Shown here piece by piece: positions 1 to 11,219 of a stretch of 64,000 bases of DNA. The notes under the pieces were generated by a model that was not told the origin of the DNA, ran no database searches, and saw only the letters and a list, made by a program, of their open reading frames with translations. Source of the stretch: Polytrichum commune (taxonomy: Eukaryota; Streptophyta; Polytrichopsida; Polytrichales; Polytrichaceae). Numbering within the stretch: the stretch's first letter is position 1; each line of letters opens with the position of its first letter. The translations under genes were made by a program, and so were the position numbers. The DNA lies in NCBI GenBank assembly GCA_950295325.1, contig OX485803.1, positions 70,819,554-70,883,553 of the forward strand. Direction: 5' to 3'.

Positions 1-678
1 GTGTAAATTCAATCTAATGAGCACAAGTTGGCAAACATGAAAAATGAACCAAATAACACCCACGTAACTTAGAAGGTACGTTGGTCGGTAGGAAGGCCGC
101 GAAATCCATTTTAAAAATGTTTAGAAGTGTGCCCATATGTTGTGGCGATTACAATTTACCATGACAAAAGTAGGAAAAGTAGAAGAAGAAAAATGATTAA
201 AAAAAGTAAGAAGGAAAAAAAAGTAATATGTATGTACTTGTGAACTTTGAGAACCCTTTGGGCTCACCATTTGGGTACTATTTGGAACCCACACCCTAAT
301 GCACAGTTGGAATTGTGTACGATCATTCCCATGTTACGACTTCCCCGCTTTTAGATATTCTTCGGTCCATTATTTCTCCTCCCTTTCACTTTATGTCGTT
401 GTCAATTTCAACAAAATAAAATAAAATATAAAATATAAATTGCATCAATGATGGACGTTGCCATTTGACATGTGTCAACCATGTGTCGTGTTTCGGTTGG
501 CTCGTTGGGTGTCCAAGCTCACTTACGTGAGAGGCGTTTTAGGAGGCTTGGTTGACACCATGCAACTTGCGTGGACATGTCGTATCTAAGATGTGCTAGT
601 TTGAAGTAGTGTTATGTTCTATTTTGAATGCACATCTATGAGACTCACAATATTATTCAATAACATATTGTTGCACTA
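1..678. other. AT-rich intergenic DNA, nothing recognised
   Basis: No open reading frame, RNA gene or repeat border that I can support. The right edge is the CTA target duplication of the CACTA MITE that follows. Confidence 0.5.
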
Positions 679-1011
679 CACTAGTAGAAAACATGGTAAA
701 AAAGAACCGCAGTCGTTTTCCCATTGCGGTTCTTTTGACCACCCTGATCTGCAGTCACCAAACGACTGCACATTTGTTTTTTTGGTTTCATGACTGCAAT
801 TTTGAAATTATGGGGGCATGTAATGCACCGTTGGAAAGGTATTTTCAGGACCTATCTAGCGGTATATTATAAGCCCCCAAAATTTCAAAATTACAGTCGT
901 AAACCCAAAAAAACAAATCCGCAGTTGTTTAGTGACTGCAGATCAGGGTGGTCAAAAGAACCGCAATGGGAAAGCGACTGCGGTTCTTTTTTACCATGTT
1001 TTCTACTAGTG
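679..1011. mobile_element. CACTA-type foldback MITE (333 bp)
   Basis: The element begins CACTAGTAGAAAACATGG and ends with the reverse complement of the same sequence. A 3-bp CTA direct repeat flanks it at 676-678 and 1012-1014, as expected for CACTA (En/Spm) transposition. The two arms pair almost perfectly for about 120 bases, including the 'AAGAACCGCAGTCG' and 'ACCACCCTGATCTGCAGTCA' segments, with only a few mismatches. A short loop region lies near 800-890. There is no transposase, so it is non-autonomous. The low arm divergence suggests a young insertion. Confidence 0.9.
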
Positions 1012-3005
1012 CTATGAGGTCAAGAATTTTGTGAGCATAATCTCCTTATGATGGGCCACCCTCACAAAACAAACAATGTTCAACATGAACATTGTTCACT
1101 TTGCACAACTAAACAAACACTTCTCCAACATCAAATTTGTCTTACCAAAGCTATTGAGTTTGCTTTCTATTATATACTACTGTATAATATATGATATATA
1201 CGAAGTTGCTATCCACACCAATATGGTTTGACATTTTAGTGGTTGTTTCTAATAAACGAGAATGTAAATAGAAAACATCTCCTGGGAACGCCTCTCGACC
1301 AATCACATTTGTTGCCGAGGGCCATGCTTACATGATGTACACAATTCAAAACCCAAGAATATCGAGGTTTGGATTTTTTGCATATTGCCAACCCCTCATT
1401 CTTTGGACCCCATTTAGATGTGGTTACTCAAAGAGAGCTTGAATAATGTTTTGGTTTGCAAACTCGTAACCACTTTACACCATTACCATTGTGGCATAAG
1501 TGTGTCACACATACCTTATCCTTAAATCTTATGAAAGTCAAACCATGTTACATCAGCCATGCCATCCTACTTGGACCATAAGATATCTTTCGAGAATGAT
1601 TTTTTGTTTATCGTCGACATATATCCTACAAGGGATTTAGATTTTAACATAAGCTTGTATGAATGTTAATATTCATTATGATATGTACCTATTTATTGCT
1701 CTACCTCCCCATGCCAACACAATTATGTGTCCATCACAAACAATTTGATAGCATAAGGATCCACGAGGACTTTGCCAAAATTTTAAATGACAATTGCGTT
1801 GTATTAGAGATCAAGAATATACATACATATATATATATAGTGCATGAGGTTCATATGAAATGATTTACATGGATATGACATGAATACAAGTATTTTCAAT
1901 CTTGTAAAGGGGGCAATTCAACAACTTCTTTTATATATATATATTCAACAAATTAAAGGCATGTTAGGGTTAATCAACCTTCCATGTCAATTCCATCGTG
2001 GCGTTTAACTTCATGGAATAATAATTGAAATTATCATTTTTGCTCACATAGCAACTGTAGTATGGTCTAAGCATCTCTACCCCTGCCACCACATTTCCTT
2101 CCAGCTCTTTGGAAGGGGAGAAGGCACGGTAATCCCGTCACACTAGTCAACACAATATTTAGAGGTGTCACAATGTAAAAGGGACTAAATATTTATGTAA
2201 GGATACAAAAAATTCTCTACATAGTCAACTCTCTTTCAACGCACTTCATAACACTTAATGATTTTAAATGTTATAATCATCTTTACTTGGTTTCTTTATC
2301 AATACGAACAAACAACCATTACTGTGTTACACATTTTGGAGTTACAATATTACGTACATAATAGCAATTGCTATTGTAGTGGCGGTGCCTCTACGATGAC
2401 TGTAAATATTTAAGCATGGAAATTAGGAACCCGTAACGAGTTCAATATCAAAGTCCTTAACTTCACATGCTGTAGAATTTGTGTAACACAAAAAAACAAC
2501 ACCAACTTTGGAGTAGGAAGGAGTAAGAGGGAGATGTGGTAACCGGAAGTGAAAACGCTCTTATACGGAGGGGTTACGGGATCGATTGAAACGTCTATGG
2601 CTTTGACCGATGTTCCCGAATCTCTCTAGTACCCAAAAAACATTAATATCGTTTAAAGAACCAAAAAATCTCCCTTCAACATGCGTATCTTGGATGAAAT
2701 TATCTTCACGTACACGGGGTGGGCCATGGCAAGGACTCCCCTCATTCGTTGCAAAACGCACCGGCAACAACAACTTATTCCCAATCCAGGTTGGCTTTCG
2801 AGAGGGAGCTTTCACATTGGCTCCCTTGTGGGAAGGAAGGAGTTTACAAAGAGGGGCTCATGTGGGAATCTTGGAGGGGAAAGAAAGGAAAGGAAAACGG
2901 AAGAATATAATACTAGAGGACACTTAAACAGGTATCCCATAGATGCTTATCTGAAGGAGTCTAGCTATCTTTGCTGAGTGCTAGGAAATCGAATTTCAAC
3001 ACTAA
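1012..3005. other. Intergenic DNA without a supported gene
   Basis: Mostly AT-rich with scattered short TA runs. A more GC-balanced patch at 2561-2927 is open in overlapping frames on both strands (84 to 105 codons). None of these products resembles a family I know and no splice context supports them. The patch may be an old transposon remnant. Confidence 0.4.
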
Positions 3006-4015
3006 GGGCCACTTCACACACGAGACTGAGAGACCGTGACCATTACACTTCAAGCACTCTCATTGGTGGAAAGGGTGGAGCCGGTCCAAGTTCGCTACTT
3101 CACACTACGCTTGCGGGACCAACGGAGTGAGTATGTGAATGCGAGGTGGATGTAAAGGCTACATGGATTCGTACATGGCATCGAATGGATCATGTTTCGT
3201 GGTCACTCTTTTGGATTGTTTTCAAAAACCGTCTTTTGGAAGTAGGCCTGACACGAAACCGGGAGACCATGGCACTCTGAACACTCACAACCGTTGATTT
3301 ATTCTATTTGATCATGTGCGAGGACCCCACGTGAATAGAAACTCATTGAAATAGCATTTGGTTGAGGGTCGAGTCACATATGACTGCACACTACCCTTGA
3401 GTGTCCATGACCAAACTACATGATTTTGGAGGTGTGTTGGGACGGCCTTTGGACACTTTCTTTTGGGCTCTCACAATTTCATGGCTCATGGCTCATGGCT
3501 CTTGGCTCTAAGGCCACTTCACACACAAGATTGAACGCGTGTGACCATTGCAATCTAAGAGCTCTCATTGGTCGAAAGGGTGAAGGCCTAAAGGCCCAAA
3601 GAAGACTTCATGGATGAAAAGTCTACATGAAGTCCTACATGGCGGACTATGGATAAGGTTTCATGATCTCTCAAAATTTTCGTGAGACCATGATTTTTTT
3701 AAATATTTTTTCTAGCATGACGGATTTCAGGACATATTACATGACAAGTTCCAGGACAAACAAACACCACCAAGTAATTCTCTCAAATTAATAGAGTTTG
3801 AGACATATTATATTAAACCAAATCCTCCCCTCTTTTTCTGCCAACAAAATATGCAATGGTCCTGCAACATGGTCCATTCTCACTTCACACTATGCTTGAG
3901 GGCCCGTGACTACATAAAACGGCTTTCCCAACACCCATGGTACGGCCTTTTGGATGAGAGTCAAGGTCCTCACCATTACAAGGTCACTGCTCTTGGCTCA
4001 TGTGTGAAGTGGCCC
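3006..4015. mobile_element. Two abutting PIF/Harbinger-like MITEs (composite)
   Basis: The left unit starts GGGCCACTTCACACACGAG after TAA (3003-3005). It runs to about 3508, where its right terminus is missing and a second unit starts at once (GGCCACTTCACACACAAG, from 3512). The second unit ends TGTGTGAAGTGGCCC at 4015, followed by TTA. The left unit matches the copies at 34041-34540 and 47613-48111 along its length. The terminal repeats and 3-bp TTA/TAA targets across the family point to Tourist-like PIF/Harbinger MITEs. No transposase is present. Confidence 0.75.
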
Positions 4016-5115
4016 TTAGTTATGAGTTATCGGCCCGATAATTTTTTTTAAATTATCCCTCCAAATTTCATGGATTTGACATGCTTTACTCAGGCACTGC
4101 CTATGTATTGTAGTTGGGGTACAGTGCTTGCCAACAAATTGTGTGAAGGAAAAGGCTTTTTTTTAGTCACCAATTTTTCTCAAGAGAGGCTCAACTTACA
4201 TTTTCTTGATGATGTTAAGTTAACATATTGAAGGCAATGGTGGCTTCAAGATGGCCCATCATATCATGGTTCATTAATGAAGGAAGCGAAGATTGTTTTC
4301 CATGGATAGAGAAATGGTGGGAGATTATCCCTCCATGGCATGAACGTCCCAAAATGTGACTCTTGGTTTCAATCGATCGGATCATGGTCATAAATAAACA
4401 TCTTTTGACCTAGAATGTCCAAAACATATTTGTTGACACTGCCCATGACCTTCAAACATTTGATCACACAATTTCATATTGTTTATATTGTATATTACGT
4501 GAAAGAGCTCACGTCTCAAGAAACATCGAGACAAGTGGGTTCACTTCGAGACCATCTCATGCTTGCAACTTCTCACCAATCTATAATGTACTATATGTGT
4601 CTGCCAATTCTAGCTCTCTTTTTGCTCTCATAGAAACCAAATTGTGTCATCAAGACGAATTATCAAAGTGTTCACTTCTACATTCATTATGGAAGGGTGA
4701 TAAAGCACTAGTTGGATTGTTGATTGCATAGACGTGATTCTTTGGTGGTGTCTCATAACCTCCTTCTTTAACGATAATTATCATAAGAATTTCATGAACA
4801 TTGTTTTCATAAGCATGTGACCACACATTCTCAATATGGACACCTCTAAACCTATACTGACAATTTAAGGGTAAAGTCCAACAAAACATGCTCCCACCCC
4901 TTCGAATATGCAGCTTGTTTAAGGGGTTGAGTTTCAACTCCTCTATGGGGGAATCAACTATCAATGTCTCAAAATCAAGTTTGACCACATAAATTCTTAG
5001 CTTCAACTATTTGAATGAAAAGCTTTATGTATTATAAGATATTAATTTTGATCGTGGGACCCGCAATTCATAGTGCTCATAGAGAGTGAATGTGTGGGAC
5101 ATGTAAAGGGGACTA
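4016..5115. other. Intergenic DNA with one unrecognised ORF
   Basis: A 118-codon frame is open on the minus strand at 4650-5006. The product has no motif, signal peptide or family resemblance I can name, and there is no visible gene context. Probably not a gene. Confidence 0.4.
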
Positions 5116-5483
5116 CACTAAATACTATATTTAATGCACATGGTATCATTGTGGTAACTTTCCCAATAAGTTTACAAACTACTATCATCCCAACTTACTT
5201 TCAATCATCTAGATGCCAATTATTGAAACAAAGATCGGTATATTTGCATCCTAATATTTGTGTGATGAGGATATTGTAACGGATAATTGAATTTTGGTTG
5301 AAAAATCACTTAGTAAGTTCATTTCATTACGACATTATAAATCTATAATGCCAATTTTTTTCTATACAAGGAATGACAATAATGTGAGGTTTACGTTTAG
5401 TGTTGGTGACACTACACAAGCGGTTCGCAATTAGAATCAAGCAAGACAAATAGAATTGGTGACACTAAATGCAATATTTAGTG
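5116..5483. mobile_element. TA-target MITE with CACTAAAT termini (368 bp)
   Basis: Left end CACTAAATACTATATTTAATG after TA; right end is the inverse, AATATTTAGTG. The inside is related, in the opposite orientation, to the 367-bp element at 62215-62581. For example, 'GACAAATAGAATTGGTGACAC' here matches the reverse of 'GTCACCAATTTTATTTGT' there. The matching length and ends mark both as full-length copies of one family. The right target dinucleotide has decayed (CA instead of TA). Confidence 0.7.
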
Positions 5484-5764
5484 CACTTGCTTCTAAAGCA
5501 TTGTTACTTGATTTAGCACCCATGTGTGTCAATGTTTGGTGTACAACGTGTGCCCATGTTCTTAAGTATTTATTAGGCAAAAGTTCATTGTTTCCTTGTA
5601 CGGTCAGTTTTTTTGATGGCAATGACCTTGTCTGTAAGTGGGAGAAGGGTCCATGCATATCTCGCCGGAATGCATGAAGTTTTGGAATTCCTGAATAATT
5701 TTTCATCCCTATTGTATGTTGTGGGGATGGCGAATAACTTTGCATTCCCACATCTACATGTGCA

Positions 5765-6040
5765 TTGCGGATGAAACATACGCAAATGCAGATGTGGGAT
5801 GAGCGGGCTTGCATCTGCATTGTGGATGAATAAAACGCAGATGCAGATGTGGGATGAGTGGGCTTGCATCTGCATTGTGGATGAAAAAAATGCAAATGCA
5901 AATGTGGGATGAGCGGACTTGCATCTGCATTGCGGATGAAAAAAACGTAAATGCAGATGTGGGATGAGCGGGCTTGCATCAATTGTGGATGAAAAAGCGC
6001 AAATGGAGATACAGGTGCGGGACGAATGGGCTTGCTCATC
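5765..6040. repeat. 55-bp minisatellite, about five units
   Basis: The core GATGTGGGATGAGCGGGCTT recurs with starts near 5791, 5846, 5901, 5956 and about 6014, giving a period of 55 bp. Each unit also carries GCATCTGCATTG(C/T)GGATGAA. The period is not a multiple of three, so the long minus-strand reading frames over this block (5437-6108 and 5585-6136) cycle through the unit in different frames and are a by-product of the repeat rather than genes. Confidence 0.9.
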
Positions 6041-7424
6041 AGGCCTAGCCGCATAGTTGGGTTTGCTAACCGAAACCGGGCCCCTAACCGGCGAGAATCC
6101 CCTAACAAATGCCGCAGAAAACCGACATCTAACCAAGCCCGTTGACCGTATCAGAGGCCGTGTCGGGGTCTGTTAACCGAATCTAAAGTGCTTTAGAGTG
6201 GAAAACGAGATTTGGGATATTAGATTAGGTAGGAGTTTGTGGAAGATCTAAGTAGGACGGATTCATTGCCGGGTGGACCAAACATGGGTTACGTTCATGC
6301 GGCCGATCTTTGCGTCTTTGCCGTGATTCTCTCCAATGGAGTCGCCGTGACAGGCTTGGGCAGAGCTGCTTGGCGTCGTTGCAGCAAACTGGCTTGAGTG
6401 GAGCTGCGACATGCAATTGCAGATTACGAAACGCAATCCTCAAGCTTTCTTTGTAGGCTCGGTTCGAGTGGGAAGTCCCCACACCTCCAGGTAACTCACT
6501 CAACACGGATGATGTGAGCAGCGTTTACAGGACCCAATGTTCGGCAGCAACAAGCTCGTTTGTGGTGAGGTCATTGCCTACCCAAGGGAATCCACGTCGG
6601 AACTGGCCGAATCCATCGAGCAACCTCGACACAGCTTCGGAGCACCTAGTCGCATAATGGGATGCATAATTGTGATGACCTTCAATTTCTCATCAGAGCA
6701 TTGGTTTGATTCATGGAAAACGTACGTTGAACTGTGCAAGGATGATTTCACGAGCGGCTGATTCAAGATTCAAGCAAGGCTGAGTTTACTGAGAGCCTTC
6801 AAGCAGGCAGGCAGTGACGAATCGAAGACGGCCGAAAATTCTAGAAACTCCTAGTCAAGAGATGAACAAAAATTCCAGAAATCCGGAGCTAACGGATGGC
6901 CGAAAACTCTAGAACTTCAGAGCTACCAGATGGCTAACAGACGTCTCAGTGTAGCTTGTTCTTCAGAGTCTCAAAGCTCGAGTTGGTCGATTCTGGCTCC
7001 TTCGGGTTATGATTGTCGTATCTATCGGCCGATGCTTTGGAGACCCTAAGCTAATGTCGGAGTTGCAGGTGCTCGACTGAGTTTCGATCGGTGCGATGTC
7101 GCCCAAATCACATGAGGCAGATCGATGGGCGAGGCAGATTTTAGCTTGAGCATTGACAGAGCTGGGAGTTCGGAAGGTGGGGAGAGCTTGCCTTGACGAC
7201 AATCAATCTGCAGGGACCGCGCGCCTGATCTCGTCAACTTTGAAGCAGGATCATCAACAGACGGAGGCCATGACAGGGAGTCTGATGAGGGGCTCATCGC
7301 ACCGGCCAGTTCAGACACCATCCGTTGGCATCGCCGAAATCATCTTGAAAACATCTTGGTGTGATCAGGGCATGCATTTCTAGTTGGGTGGTTTTTCATG
7401 CCCCATCACACCAAAATTTCAGTC

Positions 7425-7690
7425 GCGTTCTAGCCATGAAATTGTGGGGATCCTCTTGAGAAATAAATGTTGGCCCATCACTTAAACTTCACACTATTAT
7501 AGTTGGAGATGTCAACATATGGTTTCATAACCGGCCGGTGTGATCAGCCCCTCACGCCCTGATCAGGTTTCCGTTTGGTTTCAACTGTGAAATTGCTTGG
7601 GATATATTATGTTGAGAAATAGATATCGGCCCACCACCTTTCACACTATTACAGTCGGAGATGCTGACGGATGGTGCCACAAGTGTGATC
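7425..7690. repeat. Diverged direct repeat pair
   Basis: Two blocks about 160 bp apart share an ordered set of motifs: GTGAAATTG or ATGAAATTG, then GAGAAATA(A/G)ATNT(T/C)GGCCCA, then TCACACTATTA, then AGT(T/C)GGAGATG, then ATGGT. They look like an old tandem duplication. Confidence 0.5.
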
Positions 7691-9707
7691 AACCCTCGCT
7701 GCAAGCTCGCACCTAAACTTACCACGGTTCAATTAAGACTTCAATTTTGTTTTTCCACCTTTTTGGCATGGAGGAGTTCCGACTATCCATCAGTGTAAGT
7801 ATTTCACCGGAAGGTGCGCTTGGGTCCTTACACAATTTAGACAACACATTAGTAGTATAGTATAGGTGCCTATTCCCGATCATGACCCCATCAGCCAAAA
7901 CCAATAGTGCCATGACACATGTCACGGTTATGAGTACTAAAGTGAGGAGGAATGAGTGGTGACAATGAGCAACTATGGCATACTCTACATGTTAGTAATA
8001 TGTAGAGACCAACTTTTGGCTTCAAAAAACTCACAGTAATTTCAATTCAAGGAATAATATTACCAAAAAAAATGTGCAATCCTCCTTTTTAAAATTTCCT
8101 ACATGGGACAAATGTGCACCACCTTATACTTCTCCAGATTTGGCGTAGAATCTCCTAAATGATCAGTTATAGGCGCCTCTACTCTACATTACCCTCAAGC
8201 CTTTAAGGATTGTATAGCTCCCAATAGCCTATCTATGGCCATCTGATCAGAAAATCCCATCATAGGTGGTTGGTGTTAAGGAAAAGGAATGAACATAATA
8301 AATTCCCATTGGCCAATTTTTTAAGGAGGGAGCCATCTTTTAAGGTCGTACCTTAAACTATATTCTAACATATGAACGACTTGCCAACCCATACACTACT
8401 TTGGCGCAGAGTCCGGATGGAAGCCTTCTTTATAGAGTTACAGTCAAAGCCAATCTTCTATTACATTAGATAGGCCCAGAAAGAAAGGGTTTCTATTGGC
8501 CGATTCCTAGTAAGGTCAGCTTGGAGAACTAAAAGATAGCATGAGCACCGGAAGGATAGATAAAAGCTCAGCGGGCTCCCGTGGTGGGAATAGAAGTGTT
8601 TTATATCAAAAGGAAGATGGGGAATCGTAAAGCAAAAGACACAATCGGAAAGAAATGCCTGCCATTGGTCCACCTTGGATGCATCTCTCAATGGCAAATC
8701 CATCTTTAGGGGCTAATAACATGGCCAAGGCTAAGATAGATGTCCACCTCTTTGAGCCAGGGTCTCTCTAAACACCCCCGATGAGCGTTGCACTTGTCAA
8801 GCCGAGCTTGGTCTGCCCCGACCTTGGCCTAACCCCCCATCCGGTCTCTAGTCCAGCCTTCAGCTTGGCTGCCCGACTTCGAAAAATAAAATTGACTTTG
8901 CATTCTTGAAGGCCGTTTGTCCATGTAACTCATATTGAGTGCACTTCATTTTCAAGGTTCAAAATTCAATATATATGTTCACGTCCATTGAGTAAATAAG
9001 CAATTGATTGGGATTTCCTTTTCGGAATGAAACCGTCAATAAAGCATGTAATTAACTTGGAAGTCAAATACATTACAAAACCCTCATTACAACTGAGGTT
9101 ATAATTCTTGTGACTTACCGTTGAAAAGGTCTTTGTCGTTCTAAAATGGAACTAAGATTAGTGTTTTGTTTTGGTATGTTTCTTTTATAATTGTTTAGTT
9201 AATACCTTCTACTTTCACAAAGTATTCATACGAATTCAAAGTAATTAAGTGTGATTAAATGTAATTAAGTGTAAATAAACCCAATCAATCCCATTGATGA
9301 AAGTAGAATGATGCATTTGTTTTGATTGCATGAGCCTTGTTTTTTTTATACAATAGAATTATAATTCAAACTTTTAAGATTAATATATTAAGAATAGATA
9401 TACACTTCAAGGTAAGAAAAGGAGAATATAGAAAATTGACAATTTTCAATCAAAACAATATGGAATTTTTATATATAGTATTATATCAAGAAAGGGAAAA
9501 AGTAACTTCGTTATTGATTTTTTTTTCTTTGTTAACAACCATCTTTTCATATTTCATTGACAACATGAAGAACATGATGATACCTATTGTGACCTTCCCA
9601 AGACTTTCCTTTTGGAGGAATTTGCTTTCAAGAGTCAATCATAAACCCAAAACGGGCCTCTCAAGAAGTTAAGGGTCAGGATTTTGTGATGTAAATAGCA
9701 ATGGAAA

Positions 9708-9785
9708 TATGTTGCCATTTACCTTGTGTACGTTAATAATCCTCTCATTGATTTGGTTGGTGGCATGGGCACATGCAAGACAATC
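9708..9785. repeat. Dispersed repeat, partner at 40640-40716
   Basis: Shares TTTACCTTGTGTACGT, then AATCCTC and GCATGGGCACA in the same order and spacing with 40640-40716. Weaker similarity may extend on both sides. No element borders seen. Confidence 0.4.
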
Positions 9786-11219
9786 TTCACGACTTAAACA
9801 TCACCATTGCGTTTCCATCTTGCTTCCTTTGCCATATCGTGCATTTGTATATGTACTCTCCATTTTAGGTGTTCATATGCAATGCAAAAAAGGAGAATAC
9901 CATATGAATGGTTGAGGTTTACAATCATTCCATAACTTAGCCAACATGACATAAATTTGGTTCAAAGTACATCGTCATGAGAACAAGCACTTAATTCTCT
10001 AGTTGCAAACATAGATAAGGAGCACACACCCTAATAGAGTTTTATCCGAAAGAAATTTCATAGGACTTTGTGATGGAGCTATTGTTTCACTCATAACATG
10101 CCAAGGATCCACTATAAAATAAAATGATATAAATCCCATCCCACTCACTCACCATAGTTTGACAACAACTTCAAGCATGATAATAAGTGGACCATGTTTC
10201 TACACATAATATGCATTGTAATGAACAAAAACTAGGAACATACATAACTTTGATGACGTATTTAAGTACATCTAGACATATTTTAAAAGCTTGACATTTG
10301 GTTACTTCAATTTTATCAATGAATATGTCAATATACTTCTCATATACCAAAATTTTATGGGAGATATGTGACACCTCGGTGATTATTTTAATGGTGTGTT
10401 TTTAAGATGTCATGAAAAAAAATAAGATTTCAATGTGTTATATATGCATATATATATATACAATTTTCTATAATATTATCAAGATCAAAATATGCATATA
10501 TTATCAAAGAATCTTACCATACAATCCTATTGCAAGATCATATGATTCAAATGAACGTGTTATAATTTTGGACTTGGAATTAGTGTGATCTTACTAATTA
10601 ACAGTTTTTGTCTTTGATGTGCAAAAAACACTAGCCCTCTTTCTCACAAACCTTCTTATGTGGTTTGTTGAAAGTTTTGGTGCCACCTTAATCACACTTA
10701 TTAGAACTTCATAATTTGCTATCCCCCATTTTTGGGGGGTTAACAATAAATACAAAACATGAAGTCCATATTTCAAGATTAACAATCAAAAGCTTCAAAG
10801 AAGATGTTGTTATTTGTCCAATGTGAGGGGGTACAACTATCTCTCACTTGTTTTCTTTTTTTGCAAGTTACTCTCAATCTTACTAGAGGTTTAGAACACA
10901 CATTGAAAACTTGGAAGGACTAGAAGTGAAAACTTGGTCATAGAGTTGACATTGATTTCACTTTCTTTGGAAATGCCAACCACGTAAGGATAAAACCCTG
11001 AGTGCTTTAATAGCCATTTTAGACATGCGCACACCACTATTAAACTTTGTATCATCTAAAATTCCTAAATTTCTCATGCACGTGGATTTGTTTTCCCTTA
11101 CAAACAATACACATACCAAGCTTGCATACATAGAATGGATGACTTTGAAATAGTTATAAGAAGGTTTGGACCACATTTGTGAAATCAAACACTTCAACCT
11201 TAAACTAGCTAACTTCTAT

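Larger units (their letters stand above)
6041..11219. other. Long intergenic stretch without a supported gene
   Basis: The part from 6100 to 7400 is GC-richer than its surroundings and open in several short frames, none of which I recognise. It could be a decayed element. From about 8700 to 11200 the DNA is AT-rich with no coding signal. Short ORFs (60-111 codons) show no domain or splice context. Confidence 0.4.

Noticed and set aside
2561..2927. Overlapping frames on both strands of 84 to 105 codons
   Set aside because: Neither strand's product matches a family I know and no splice sites or context support a gene. Left as a possible decayed element.
5437..6136. Minus-strand frames of 223 and 183 codons
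   Set aside because: They run through a 55-bp minisatellite whose period is not a multiple of three. The repetitive His/Cys/Ser-rich product has no family resemblance.
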